The notes beneath the pieces were generated by a model that was not told the DNA's origin, did not search any database, and saw nothing but the letters and a program-made list of their open reading frames with translations. Both the position numbers and the translations under genes were made by a program. This document shows positions 22,657 to 31,999 of a stretch of 64,000 nucleotides of DNA, piece after piece. Origin of the DNA: Massilia psychrophila (GTDB lineage Bacteria > Pseudomonadota > Gammaproteobacteria > Burkholderiales > Burkholderiaceae_D). The DNA lies in the NCBI RefSeq assembly GCF_002760665.1, contig NZ_PDOB01000016.1:37330-101329 (forward strand). Reading direction: 5' to 3'. Numbering within the stretch: position 1 is the first letter of the stretch; each line of letters begins with the position of its first letter.

Positions 22657-23277
22657 TCAAAATACCCACACGTCTGACAGCATGTAAATGATACCTTTGA
22701 CAATTCCCCAGATGACTCCCGACACCAATACCGCCGAGAGGACCGCCGCAATCAGCCCGGTGACGACAGCGTAGCCATCGCGCTCGAGAAGGCCGAGCGC
22801 AAGAAGACTGATCGACAGCGCGGGAAGCATATTGCCGAAGGGGATAGGCAGCACCAGGACGGTCGCAAGCAGCAGGCAAATCAGCCCGACGGCGTATTCC
22901 AGAGGCGGTAGTGTCAGCACGCTCACACGTGGACGCAGCAATTTTTCCGCGCGCTCGAGCCAGGGAGCGACCCGTTTGACCACCCCATGGAAATCTGTGC
23001 GCGTCATGGACCTTCGGCTGATCAGCCCGGGGAGCCATGGCCGCATGCCAAACGTCAGTTGCGCCGCAAGAAAAACCAGCGGCGCGCCGAGTATTGCCGA
23101 TGTCCCGGGCGGGACCGGGAAGATGTTTGGAAAAGCAAAAATAAAAAGCAAGGCACCGATTGCACGGTCGCCGAGGGCTTGTAGCAGATCGCCGACTGCC
23201 ACGCGGTCTCTTGTTGTGTCGTTTGCCAGTTCTTGCAAGAGTTTGGATAGCGTCAAACCGTCGCCGGTGCAGCTCAT
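22657..23277 (-). CDS. ExoD-family exopolysaccharide-associated membrane protein
   Basis: This 206-residue protein matches the ExoD pattern: GDLLQALGDRAIGALLFIFA, FPVPPGTSAILGAPLV, and a C-terminal hydrophobic half with about four membrane segments. ExoD was named for effects on exopolysaccharide and alkali tolerance in rhizobia, but its biochemical role is not established. The ATG at 23277 is used. It sits between the BI-1 gene and map. Confidence 0.8.
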   Translation of the reverse strand: MSCTGDGLTLSKLLQELANDTTRDRVAVGDLLQALGDRAIGALLFIFAFPNIFPVPPGTSAILGAPLVFLAAQLTFGMRPWLPGLISRRSMTRTDFHGVVKRVAPWLERAEKLLRPRVSVLTLPPLEYAVGLICLLLATVLVLPIPFGNMLPALSISLLALGLLERDGYAVVTGLIAAVLSAVLVSGVIWGIVKGIIYMLSDVWVF

Positions 23278-23404
23278 TTTTCAGTTTTCATTGTTCGGTA
23301 CAAAAAGAGAGCGATGCGCCTTTCAGCGTACCGCTCTGCGAATGGGAAAAACGGGAAGGGTGGCGCAGCAACGCGCCACCACAGGTGCGCCGGCAAATAG
23401 CCGG

Positions 23405-24091
23405 TCAGTCGCGGCTACCTCCGCCGATACCCAGCAGCGCCAGCAGATTTGCAAAAATATTGTACACGCTTAGATAGATGCTCAGTGTTGCGGTAATGTA
23501 GTTGGTCTCACCGCCATTGATGATGCGCTGGACGTCGTACAGGATGAACGCTGAAAAAATGGCGATGGCCATGACGGAAATAACGATCGACAGCGCCGAC
23601 ATGCCAAGAAAGATGTTCGCAACGGAAGCGAGAAGCAGCACGACCACGCCGGCCAGCAGCCACTTCCCCATTCCGGAAAAATCGCGCTTGGAAACCGTCG
23701 CCACGCTCGCCATCACCGCCAGGATCGTGGCGGTGCCGCCAAAGGCGGTCATGATCAGCGTGCCGCCATTCGAAAAGCCCAGCGTTCTGGTCAAAATCGG
23801 CGTCAGCATCAAGCCCATGAAGAAGGTGAACCCCATCAGGAAGGCAACGCCGAGACCGGAGTTCTTGGTTTTTTCGATGGCAAAAATGAACCCGAACGCA
23901 ACTGCCAGAAACATCGCCATGCCTAAAAAGCCGCTAGGCATGGGAAGTTGCAACTGCACGCCAACGAACGCCCCAAATACGGTCGGGATCATCGACAGCG
24001 CGAGCAGCCAGTAGGTGTTGCGCAGGACCCGGTGCCGTACTGACGGCAGGCTGCCTGATTGTTCGTAGGTTGACTGAAGATTCGAATTCAT
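23405..24091 (-). CDS. Bax inhibitor-1/YccA family membrane protein
   Basis: The 228-residue protein has seven predicted membrane helices and the BI-1 family features FGAFVGVQLQ, FLMGFTFFMGLMLTP and FILYDVQRIINGGETNYI. Bacterial relatives (YccA, YbhL) include an inhibitor of FtsH and calcium-leak channels, so a membrane-stress role is likely but not proven. The ATG at 24091 has a strong AAGGAG at good spacing; the longer frame to 24142 lacks this. It is divergent from rpsB. Confidence 0.85.
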   Translation of the reverse strand: MNSNLQSTYEQSGSLPSVRHRVLRNTYWLLALSMIPTVFGAFVGVQLQLPMPSGFLGMAMFLAVAFGFIFAIEKTKNSGLGVAFLMGFTFFMGLMLTPILTRTLGFSNGGTLIMTAFGGTATILAVMASVATVSKRDFSGMGKWLLAGVVVLLLASVANIFLGMSALSIVISVMAIAIFSAFILYDVQRIINGGETNYITATLSIYLSVYNIFANLLALLGIGGGSRD

Positions 24092-24330
24092 GGTGGAGCT
24101 CCTTGCGTGGTGAGTGTCGCGGCGCAGCATGACTGCCCGCACTCGTCATAGTGCATCACGATTCTTAAGCTTCTCTTAATACGGGCCGAAGTGGCGCGCG
24201 CGTCCGGCGTGGCTTGCCGGGGGTATCATGCCATCGGTTTCGAGGCGCGCGCCGCGCGTAGTGCCGGCAGGCAAAACCGCACCAGGTCATCAGCGACACG
24301 GGCGCCTCTGCAGGTTTCTCTGCGGGCTGC

Positions 24331-24359
24331 TTGAAATGCCGGCCCAAATCAGTTAAAAT
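24331..24359 (+). promoter_or_regulatory. sigma70-type promoter for rpsB
   Basis: TTGAAA (24331-24336) and TAAAAT (24354-24359) are separated by exactly 17 bp, a near-consensus housekeeping promoter. It lies about 130 bp before the rpsB start in a 400-bp gap that is otherwise gene-free, and is the likely main promoter of the translation/envelope super-cluster. Confidence 0.65.
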
Positions 24360-24426
24360 ACCGGGTTGCTTGGTTTGGTTTTCGAGTAATTTGTAGAGCA
24401 GTAGCAAAATTAATGTTAAATCGCGA

Positions 24427-24464
24427 GTCCGGTCGCAAAGGGTGCCTCAATGGTGACTGACCGG
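24427..24464 (+). promoter_or_regulatory. leader hairpin before rpsB, possible S2 autoregulation site
   Basis: TCCGGTC (24427-24433) can pair with GACCGGA (24458-24464), giving a 7-bp stem with a 24-base loop about 28 bases before the rpsB start codon. Ribosomal protein leaders often bind their own product, so an S2 control site is possible. This is inference from position and pairing only. Confidence 0.3.
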
Positions 24465-24491
24465 ATTCCAGACCCAACCCTGGAGAATTAA

Positions 24492-25244
24492 ATGTCCGTA
24501 ACAATGCGTGAAATGCTGGAAGCCGGTGTCCACTTCGGTCACCAAACCCGTTTTTGGAATCCAAAAATGGCGCCGTTCATCTTCGGCCACCGCAACAAGA
24601 TCCACATCATCAACCTCGAAAAGACGATGGGGATGTATCAGGAAGCGATGAAAACGGTCAAGCAGGTTGCAGCTTCGCGCGGCACCATCCTGATGGTCGG
24701 CACCAAGCGCCAGGCGCGTGACATCATCGCCGCCGAAGCCCAGCGCGCCGGTGTGCCTTACGTCGACCAGCGCTGGTTGGGCGGCATGCTGACCAACTTC
24801 AAGACCATCAAGACCTCGATCAAGCGCCTGAAGGACATGGAAGCCCAGATCGAAGACGGTTCGGTCGAGAAGCTGTCGAAAAAAGAAGGCTTGATGTTCG
24901 AACGCGAAATGACCAAGCTGCAAAAATCGATCGGCGGCATCAAGGACATGGGCGGCGTTCCTGACGCAATCTTCGTCGTCGACGTCGGCTACCACAAGGG
25001 CGCGATCACCGAAGCCGGCAAGCTGGGCATCCCGGTCATCGGCATCGTCGATACCAACCACTCCCCGGAAGGCGTCACCCACATCATTCCAGGCAACGAT
25101 GACTCGTCCAAGGCGATCATGCTGTACGCCCGCGGTGTGGCCGACGCCATCATCGAAGGCCGCGCCAGCGCGACCAACGAAGTGGCTGACTTCGCCAAGC
25201 AATCGGGCGCCGACGAGTTCGTCGAAGTTTCCGAGCAGGCATAA
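24492..25244 (+). CDS. rpsB: 30S ribosomal protein S2
   Basis: S2 (250 aa) is a small-subunit ribosomal protein that also joins S1 to the 30S. The start [22 protein letters not shown] and the [15 protein letters not shown] and [12 protein letters not shown] segments are highly conserved. GGAG lies at good spacing. A strong terminator follows, so part of the transcription stops between rpsB and tsf, as is common for this pair. Confidence 0.98.
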   Translation: MSVTMREMLEAGVHFGHQTRFWNPKMAPFIFGHRNKIHIINLEKTMGMYQEAMKTVKQVAASRGTILMVGTKRQARDIIAAEAQRAGVPYVDQRWLGGMLTNFKTIKTSIKRLKDMEAQIEDGSVEKLSKKEGLMFEREMTKLQKSIGGIKDMGGVPDAIFVVDVGYHKGAITEAGKLGIPVIGIVDTNHSPEGVTHIIPGNDDSSKAIMLYARGVADAIIEGRASATNEVADFAKQSGADEFVEVSEQA

Positions 25245-25276
25245 TGTAGCGGCGGGGTAAGCCCTGCCGCAGCATC

Positions 25277-25309
25277 AAAAAGGGTGGCATCGAGCTCACC
25301 CTTTTTTTT
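25277..25309 (+). terminator. Rho-independent terminator after rpsB
   Basis: AAAAAGGGTG (25277-25286) pairs with CACCCTTTTT around a 10-base loop and is followed by a run of eight T (25302-25309). It probably reduces transcription into tsf. Confidence 0.85.
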
Positions 25310-25393
25310 AAGCAGAATACTGTTTTTCACCCCCGAAAACGACAGCGGCGTCCGCGTGCGGCGTCGCACCAATCGAACATTTAGGAGAAACAC

Positions 25394-26302
25394 ATGGCAG
25401 CGATTACAGCAGCGATGGTAGGCGAACTGCGCGGCAAGACCGACGCACCGATGATGGAATGCAAGAAGGCACTGACTGAAGCCGAAGGCGACATGGCCCG
25501 TGCTGAAGAGATCCTGCGCGTCAAGCTGGGCGGCAAGGCATCGAAGGCGTCGTCGCGCATCACCGCCGAAGGCGTGGTCGTGGCGTACATCGCCGGCGGC
25601 GTCGGCGCGCTGTTGGAAATCAACAGCGAAACCGATTTCGTTGCCAAGAACGACGACTTCCTCGCGTTGGCCAACAATGCCGCCCGCCTGGTCGCCGAAA
25701 ACAACCCGGCCGATGTGGCTGCCTTGCTGGCGCTGCCGCTCGACGGCAAGACGCTCGATGACGTGCGTGCCGCACTGATCGGCAAAATCGGCGAGAATAT
25801 GTCGATCCGCCGCTTCCAGCGTTTCGACACCACCGCCAAGCTGGCGTCGTACCTGCACAACGACCGCATCGGCGTGATGGTCGACTTCGATGGCGCGGAC
25901 GAGCAAGTCGGCAAGGACATCGCGATGCACATCGCTGCGATGAAGCCGGTGTCGCTGTCGTCCGACCAGGTGCCTGTCGAAATGATCGAAAAAGAGCGCT
26001 CGGTCGCCGCCCTGAAAGCACAGGAAGACGCTGACGCGGCAGTTGCCGCCGGCAAGCCGGCGCAGTCGCCGGAAATCCTGGCCAAGCGTCTCGAAGGCTC
26101 GGTCCAGAAGTACCTGAAAGAAGTGTCGTTGCTGAACCAGCCGTTCGTCAAGAACGACAAGCAGTCGATCGAACAGATGCTCAAGGCGGCAAACACCACC
26201 GTCAAGTCGTTCACGATGTACGTGGTCGGCGAAGGGATCGAAAAGAAGCAGGACGACTTTGCCGCGGAAGTTGCTGCACAGATGGCTGCCTCGAAGCAGT
26301 AA
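25394..26302 (+). CDS. tsf: elongation factor Ts
   Basis: EF-Ts (302 aa) recycles EF-Tu by exchanging GDP for GTP. The conserved N-terminal motif [12 protein letters not shown] and the core [11 protein letters not shown] are present. AGGAGAA precedes the ATG at good spacing. It lies between two terminators, suggesting its expression can be set separately from rpsB and pyrH. Confidence 0.98.
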   Translation: MAAITAAMVGELRGKTDAPMMECKKALTEAEGDMARAEEILRVKLGGKASKASSRITAEGVVVAYIAGGVGALLEINSETDFVAKNDDFLALANNAARLVAENNPADVAALLALPLDGKTLDDVRAALIGKIGENMSIRRFQRFDTTAKLASYLHNDRIGVMVDFDGADEQVGKDIAMHIAAMKPVSLSSDQVPVEMIEKERSVAALKAQEDADAAVAAGKPAQSPEILAKRLEGSVQKYLKEVSLLNQPFVKNDKQSIEQMLKAANTTVKSFTMYVVGEGIEKKQDDFAAEVAAQMAASKQ

Positions 26303-26320
26303 TAGCAGCAAGTAGCAAAG

Positions 26321-26343
26321 CGGGCCGGAAGGCCCGTTTTTTT
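26321..26343 (+). terminator. Rho-independent terminator after tsf
   Basis: CGGGCC and GGCCCG form a 6-bp stem with a GGAA tetraloop, followed by seven T. It separates tsf from pyrH; the 115-bp gap beyond it contains short repeated units and presumably the pyrH promoter, which I could not define. Confidence 0.88.
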
Positions 26344-26457
26344 ACCTTGATAATTTAGCACTCAGTATTTAGCACAGTCAACAGCAGTGAGCACCCCAGT
26401 CGATACCGCGATCAACACCGCGATTAATACCGAACAACCGTCATTCCAGGAGCCTCT

Positions 26458-27174
26458 ATGACCAAACCAGCCTATAAACGCGTTCTTCTCAAATTGTCTG
26501 GCGAAGCGCTGATGGGGGATGATCCTTACGGCATCAACCGCGCCACCATCGAGCGCATGGTTGCCGACGTCGCCGAAGTGGCGAAGGCGGGCGTGGAACT
26601 GGCCGTGGTGATTGGCGGGGGCAACATCTTCCGCGGCGTCGCCCCCGGCGCCCAGGGCATGGACCGCGCCACCGCCGACTACATGGGCATGCTGGCCACC
26701 GTGATGAACGCGCTGGCGCTGGCCGACGCCATGCGCCACGTCGGCATCGTCGCGCGCGTTATGTCGGCGATCGCCATCGAGCAGGTGGTCGAGCCTTACG
26801 TGCGCCCGAAAGCGCTGCAGTACCTGGAAGAGGGCAAGGTTGTCGTGTTCGCCGCCGGCACCGGTAACCCGTTCTTCACCACCGACACCGCCGCCGCGCT
26901 GCGCGGTGCCGAAATCAGCGCCGAGATTGTTTTGAAGGCAACAAAGGTCGATGGGGTATATACTGCCGATCCGCAGAAGGACCCGCACGCGACGCGCTAC
27001 GAGTCGATCACGTTCGACGAAGCCATCTCGAAGCGCCTGCAGGTGATGGACGCGACCGCGTTTTCGCTGTGCCGCGACCAGAAACTGCCGATCAAGGTGT
27101 TTTCCATCGTCAAGCCAGGCGCACTGATGCGCGTCATCATGGGCGAAGACGAAGGTACCCTGGTTCACGTGTAA
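26458..27174 (+). CDS. pyrH: UMP kinase
   Basis: UMP kinase (238 aa) phosphorylates UMP to UDP. The N-terminal [17 protein letters not shown], the GGGNIFRG loop and the [12 protein letters not shown] segment are family marks. The leader holds repeated TTTAGCAC and 12-bp ACACCGCGATT-like units. It precedes frr in the standard order. Confidence 0.97.
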   Translation: MTKPAYKRVLLKLSGEALMGDDPYGINRATIERMVADVAEVAKAGVELAVVIGGGNIFRGVAPGAQGMDRATADYMGMLATVMNALALADAMRHVGIVARVMSAIAIEQVVEPYVRPKALQYLEEGKVVVFAAGTGNPFFTTDTAAALRGAEISAEIVLKATKVDGVYTADPQKDPHATRYESITFDEAISKRLQVMDATAFSLCRDQKLPIKVFSIVKPGALMRVIMGEDEGTLVHV

Positions 27175-27253
27175 GATAAATAATTGTTAATAAACAGCAA
27201 CCCAACAAACAGCAGCTAACAAATAGCAATTTTATAAGCCAGAGGAGAGCAGC

Positions 27254-27814
27254 ATGACCATCGCTGACATCAAGAAAAACGCGCAAGAGCGCATGACCAA
27301 ATCCATTGAAACGCTGCGGGCCGACCTGGCCAAGGTACGTACCGGCCGCGCCCACACCGGCATCCTCGACCATATCACGGTCGAATATTACGGCCAGCCG
27401 ACGGCGCTGACGCAAGTGGCCAACGTGACCCTGATCGACGCCCGCACCATCGGCGTGGCGCCGTTCGAAAAGAAGATGGCGGCCGCGATCGAGCGCGCCA
27501 TCCGCGATTCCGACCTCGGCCTGAACCCGTCGTCGCAGGGCGAGCAGATCCGCGTGCCGACGCCGATGCTGACCGAAGAGCGTCGCAAGGAAATGGTCAA
27601 GCTGGTCAAGAACGAGGCGGAAGACGCCAAGATCGCGATCCGCAACATCCGCCGCGACGCCAACGAGCAGGTCAAGAAACTGGTCAAGGACAAGCTGGCG
27701 TCGGAAGACGACGAGCGCCGTGCAACCGACGAAATTCAGAAGCTGACCGACAAGTTCATCGCCGACGTCGACCGCATGGTGGTCGACAAGGAAAAAGAAG
27801 TGCTGACGGTATAA
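27254..27814 (+). CDS. frr: ribosome-recycling factor
   Basis: RRF (186 aa) splits post-termination ribosomes together with EF-G. Conserved stretches are [36 protein letters not shown] and [21 protein letters not shown] precedes the ATG. The leader carries about three copies of an AACAAACAGCA-like unit (27185-27235). Confidence 0.98.
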   Translation: MTIADIKKNAQERMTKSIETLRADLAKVRTGRAHTGILDHITVEYYGQPTALTQVANVTLIDARTIGVAPFEKKMAAAIERAIRDSDLGLNPSSQGEQIRVPTPMLTEERRKEMVKLVKNEAEDAKIAIRNIRRDANEQVKKLVKDKLASEDDERRATDEIQKLTDKFIADVDRMVVDKEKEVLTV

Positions 27815-27837
27815 ATGCGCAACTACAGTCTGGATTT

Positions 27838-28587
27838 ATGATTTTTAAAAGCTCGACGACAGCAGTGCCCGAGGTTGACGCGGTACCGCGCCATGTCGCC
27901 ATCATCATGGACGGCAACGGCCGCTGGGCTACCAAACGCCTGTTGCCGCGCGTGGCCGGCCACGTCAAGGGTGTCGAGGCGGTACGTGTCTGCGTCGAAG
28001 CCTGCGTCGATCGCGGCATCGAGTACCTGACGATCTTCGCGTTTTCGTCGGAAAATTGGCGCCGGCCCGAAGAGGAAGTGTCGCTGCTGATGCGCCTGTT
28101 CGTCACCGCGCTGGAACGGGAAGTGGCGAAGATGCACGCCAACAGCATCCGCCTGAAAGTGGTCGGCGACCTGTCGCGCTTCGACGCCAAGCTGCGCGAG
28201 ATGATCGCCAACGCCGAGCGGCGCACCGCCAACAACACGCGCCTGACGCTGACCGTCTGCGCCAATTACGGCGGCCGCTGGGACATCATGCAGGCCACCG
28301 GCAAGATGGTCGCGGCCAACCCCGGCACGGTCGACTTCACCGAAGAGCAGTTGTCCGGGCACCTGGCGATGGCGTACGCGCCCGAGCCGGACCTGTTCAT
28401 CCGCACCGGCGGCGAAGAGCGCATCTCGAATTTCCTGCTGTGGCAGCTCGCTTACGCGGAACTGTATTTCACCGATACCTTCTGGCCGGATTTTTCATGC
28501 GCGTCGCTCGACGATGCAATCGCCTCGTACCACAAGCGCGAGCGGCGTTTCGGCCGCACCGGCGCCCAACTGGCCAAGAAAACCTGA
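27838..28587 (+). CDS. uppS: undecaprenyl diphosphate synthase
   Basis: This cis-prenyltransferase (249 aa) makes the C55 lipid carrier for peptidoglycan and O-antigen. [10 protein letters not shown] contains the catalytic D25, and [11 protein letters not shown] and [18 protein letters not shown] are the other signatures. It overlaps cdsA in an ATGA-type junction. Its start follows frr by 23 bp. Confidence 0.96.
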   Translation: MIFKSSTTAVPEVDAVPRHVAIIMDGNGRWATKRLLPRVAGHVKGVEAVRVCVEACVDRGIEYLTIFAFSSENWRRPEEEVSLLMRLFVTALEREVAKMHANSIRLKVVGDLSRFDAKLREMIANAERRTANNTRLTLTVCANYGGRWDIMQATGKMVAANPGTVDFTEEQLSGHLAMAYAPEPDLFIRTGGEERISNFLLWQLAYAELYFTDTFWPDFSCASLDDAIASYHKRERRFGRTGAQLAKKT

Positions 28588-29414
28588 TGCTGAAAACCCG
28601 GATCATCACCGCAATTGTCCTGCTGGCGGTACTGCTGCCGGTGCTGTACTGGGCCAATCCGACCGCTTTCGCCGTCGTTGTCACGCTGTTTTTCGGCGCC
28701 GCGATCTGGGAGGGTTTTCGCCTGTTCAATCCGGGATCGCCCATGGCCTTGCTGATCAGCCTGGCCTGGACCGCGGCATTCGCGTACGCCTTTTTCTTCG
28801 CCGTCCAGGCGCAGTCCTTGTTCTGGTTCGCCATCAGCGTCCTGGTCTGGCTGCTGCGCCTGGCGCCGTCGCTGAAAATCGGCCTGCCGCCGCTCGCGTC
28901 CGGCGGCAATACCTTGCTCAGCCTGACGTATGCGGCCGCCATCGTCGCCTGTTTCGCCGCCATCGTGGCGCTGTTTCGCCATTCGCCGCTGTACCTGCTG
29001 TCGGTGATGGCGCTGGTGTGGATCGCCGACATCGGCGCCTACTGCGCCGGCAAGGCTTTCGGCAAGCGCAAGCTGGCGCCAATGATTTCACCGGGCAAGT
29101 CGTGGGAAGGCGCGATCGGCGGCGGCGTCGCCGTGCTGCTGCTGGCCACGCTGTCGGTGCTGTCGGGCACCTTGTTTGCTGACACCTTTGCCGCGAACGT
29201 GCAGAAGCGCCTCGGCTGGGCCGCGCTGTTCGCCATTTTGATTGTCATTACCGCCGCCAGCGTGGTCGGCGACCTGTTCGAATCCCAACTCAAACGCCGC
29301 GCCGGTGTCAAAGACAGCAGCAAGCTGCTGCCTGGCCACGGCGGCGTGCTCGACCGCATTGACGCCCTGATCCCCGTACTGCCGCTGGCTGCGCTGATCG
29401 ACACCTGGCTCTAG
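28587..29414 (+). CDS. cdsA: phosphatidate cytidylyltransferase
   Basis: CdsA (275 aa) makes CDP-diacylglycerol from phosphatidate and CTP. It has about eight membrane helices, and the C-terminal family signature runs from [14 protein letters not shown] to [15 protein letters not shown]. The frame is open far upstream (28056) inside uppS, but the ATG at 28587, overlapping the uppS stop, gives the normal N-terminus. No clear ribosome site of its own is seen, so coupling is likely. Confidence 0.95.
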   Translation: MLKTRIITAIVLLAVLLPVLYWANPTAFAVVVTLFFGAAIWEGFRLFNPGSPMALLISLAWTAAFAYAFFFAVQAQSLFWFAISVLVWLLRLAPSLKIGLPPLASGGNTLLSLTYAAAIVACFAAIVALFRHSPLYLLSVMALVWIADIGAYCAGKAFGKRKLAPMISPGKSWEGAIGGGVAVLLLATLSVLSGTLFADTFAANVQKRLGWAALFAILIVITAASVVGDLFESQLKRRAGVKDSSKLLPGHGGVLDRIDALIPVLPLAALIDTWL

Positions 29415-29424
29415 AGAGAGTTTC

Positions 29425-30606
29425 ATGCAATCCATAACCATACTAGGCGCCACCGGTTCGATCGGTGCGTCGACCCTCGACGTGCTCGCCCGTCATCCCG
29501 ATAAATACAAGGTCTTCGCGCTGACGGCCCACAGCCGGGTCGAGGCGCTGGCCGAGCAGTGCGCGCGGTTTCGCCCGGCGCGCGCGGTAGTCGGCAGCGC
29601 CGCGGCCGCGCGGCTGCTGTCCGCCCTGTTGAAAGAGCGCGGCGTGTGCTGCGACGTCGACTACGGCGAAGCGGCACTGTGCGAGGTCGCAGCCGCTGCC
29701 GAAACCGACAGCGTGATGGCCGCCATCGTCGGCGCCGCCGGCCTGGCGCCGGCGCTGGCCGCCGCCCGCGCCGGCAAGAAAATCCTGTTGGCCAACAAGG
29801 AAGCGCTGGTGATGTCCGGCCAGCTGTTCATGGACGCGGTGCAGCAGCATGGCGCTACCTTGCTGCCGATCGACAGCGAACACAATGCCATTTTTCAGTC
29901 GCTGCCGCAGTCGTACGCCCGTTCGCCGCAAGGCTGCGGTGTCGCCAAGATCCTGCTGACCGCGTCCGGCGGGCCGTTTTTGGCGCGCGCGGTCGAGACG
30001 CTCGAACACGTCACCCCCGACGAAGCGTGCAAGCACCCGAACTGGGTCATGGGCCGCAAGATCTCGGTCGACTCGGCCACGATGATGAACAAAGGCCTCG
30101 AAGTGATCGAGGCGCACTGGCTGTTCGGCGCTTCCGCCGCCCAGATCGAAGTCGTGATCCACCCGCAAAGCGTGATCCACTCGATGGTCTCGTACGTCGA
30201 CGGCTCGGTGCTGGCGCAACTGGGCAACCCCGACATGCGCACCCCGATCGCCCACGCGCTGGCATTCCCCGAGCGGATCGAATCGGGCGTCGCCCAGCTC
30301 GACCTGACCGCCATCGGCACGCTGCAGTTCGACAAACCGGACTTCGCCCGCTTTCCCTGCCTGGCGCTGGCGTTCGAGGCGCTGGCGGCCGGCGGCACCG
30401 CGCCGGCCCTGCTGAACGCGGCCAATGAAGTGGCGGTGCAGGCCTTCCTGGACGGTCGCATCGGTTTTCGCGACATCGACCGCGTGATTTCCCGCGTCAT
30501 GTTCGACCTCGAACACGGCGCCGCCAGCAGCATCGAGGCGGTGATGGCGCAGGACGCGCGCGCGCGCGGCGCCGCCGAAAAAATCGTCGCAGGAGTTACG
30601 AGATGA
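29425..30606 (+). CDS. dxr: 1-deoxy-D-xylulose 5-phosphate reductoisomerase
   Basis: Dxr/IspC (393 aa) performs the committed step of the MEP isoprenoid pathway. It has the NADPH-binding motif GATGSIG (8-14), the metal/substrate segment [11 protein letters not shown] and the [14 protein letters not shown] loop. It feeds isopentenyl units to UppS encoded upstream. It overlaps rseP by 4 bp. Confidence 0.96.
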   Translation: MQSITILGATGSIGASTLDVLARHPDKYKVFALTAHSRVEALAEQCARFRPARAVVGSAAAARLLSALLKERGVCCDVDYGEAALCEVAAAAETDSVMAAIVGAAGLAPALAAARAGKKILLANKEALVMSGQLFMDAVQQHGATLLPIDSEHNAIFQSLPQSYARSPQGCGVAKILLTASGGPFLARAVETLEHVTPDEACKHPNWVMGRKISVDSATMMNKGLEVIEAHWLFGASAAQIEVVIHPQSVIHSMVSYVDGSVLAQLGNPDMRTPIAHALAFPERIESGVAQLDLTAIGTLQFDKPDFARFPCLALAFEALAAGGTAPALLNAANEVAVQAFLDGRIGFRDIDRVISRVMFDLEHGAASSIEAVMAQDARARGAAEKIVAGVTR

Positions 30607-31949
30607 CGCTGATCACCACCGTCCTGGCCTTCCTGCTCGCGCTCGGGCCTTTGATCATCTTCCACGAACTTGGCCACTACACGGTAGCGCGGCTGTGCGG
30701 CGTGAAAGTGCTGCGCTTTTCCGTCGGCATGGGCAAGGTCGTCTGGTCGCGCCGTTTCGGCCCCGACCAGACCGAATGGGCGGTGTCGGCCTTGCCGCTG
30801 GGCGGCTACGTCAAGATGCTTGACGCGCGCGACCCCGACGCCCCGGCGATTGGTCAGGCCGACCTGGGGCGCGAATTCACCCGCCAAAGCGTCTGGCGCC
30901 GCATCGCCATCGTCGCCGCCGGCCCGCTTGCCAACTTCCTGCTGGCGATCGCCATATTTACCGGGTTGTCGATGGCCGGCACGACCGAACCTTCGACCAG
31001 GCTGCGCGCCACCGCCGCCAATTCGGCGGCGTTCCAGGCCGGCCTGCGCGGCGGCGAAACCGTCACCGCGGTGAACGGCAAGGCGGTCGCCGGCTGGACC
31101 GAACTGCGCTGGGAAATCACGCAGGCCATCGTCGACAAGCGCGAGGCGCGCTTCGACGTCACGCAGCCGGGTGGCGGCCAGTTCGTTGCCGTGGTGCCGG
31201 CCTCGAAGCTGGCCGGCCTGAACGTCGAGAGCGACGTGCTCACCACCCTCGGGCTGGACATGGCGCGTCCGAAACCGGTCATCGAGAAGGTGATGGCGGA
31301 CGGGCCTGGCGAACGCGCCGGGCTGAAAACAGGCGACCTGATTACCGCCATCGACGGCCGGCAGGTAGCTGACGGCATCGACGTGATCGACGCCGTGCGC
31401 GCCAGCGCCGGGCGGCCGCTGGCGCTGTCGATCCTGCGCGAGGGCGCCGCCCTGGTCGAGCCGATCGTGGTGCGGCCCGAATTCGATGCCGCCCGCAAGG
31501 CATGGGTGGTGAAGGTCGCCACCAGCATGGCGCCGCAGCTGGTCACCGTCGTCGCCGGCCCGCTGGAGTCATTTGGCAAGGCAGTCCGCAAGACCTGGGA
31601 CACCAGTGTATTGAGCATCAAAATGATCGGCCGCATGATCAGCGGCGAAGTCTCGCTGAAAAACGTCACCGGCCCGATCACGATTGCCGACTACGCAGGA
31701 CAGACCGCGCGCCTGGGTCCCTCGGTGTTTTTGGGCTTTATCGCGTTCATCAGCATCAGTCTAGGCGTGATGAATCTGTTACCAATTCCGATGCTGGATG
31801 GGGGGCTTTTGCTGTATTATTCGCTGGAAGTTTTGACCGGCCGCCCCTTGCCGGAGCGGATTGGAGCAATAGCACAACGCGCCGGCGTGGGCTTGCTGGT
31901 CATGTTGATGGCGCTCGCTGTTTTCAACGACGTCTCCCGGCTCCTGTAG
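30603..31949 (+). CDS. rseP: RIP metalloprotease RseP
   Basis: RseP (448 aa) is an inner-membrane site-2 protease that cleaves anti-sigma factor RseA and remnant signal peptides. The HELGH zinc motif is at 21-25, two PDZ domains lie in the middle, and the C-terminal [11 protein letters not shown] supplies the third ligand. The residue after DGG is Leu where His is common (DGGH); the ligand aspartate is kept, so activity is expected. It sits directly before bamA, linking envelope-stress sensing to outer-membrane assembly. Confidence 0.95.
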   Translation: MTLITTVLAFLLALGPLIIFHELGHYTVARLCGVKVLRFSVGMGKVVWSRRFGPDQTEWAVSALPLGGYVKMLDARDPDAPAIGQADLGREFTRQSVWRRIAIVAAGPLANFLLAIAIFTGLSMAGTTEPSTRLRATAANSAAFQAGLRGGETVTAVNGKAVAGWTELRWEITQAIVDKREARFDVTQPGGGQFVAVVPASKLAGLNVESDVLTTLGLDMARPKPVIEKVMADGPGERAGLKTGDLITAIDGRQVADGIDVIDAVRASAGRPLALSILREGAALVEPIVVRPEFDAARKAWVVKVATSMAPQLVTVVAGPLESFGKAVRKTWDTSVLSIKMIGRMISGEVSLKNVTGPITIADYAGQTARLGPSVFLGFIAFISISLGVMNLLPIPMLDGGLLLYYSLEVLTGRPLPERIGAIAQRAGVGLLVMLMALAVFNDVSRLL

Positions 31950-31999
31950 TCAGGTTTCCCCGAACATGCATTAATCATGATTGAACATTGATTTAGCCA

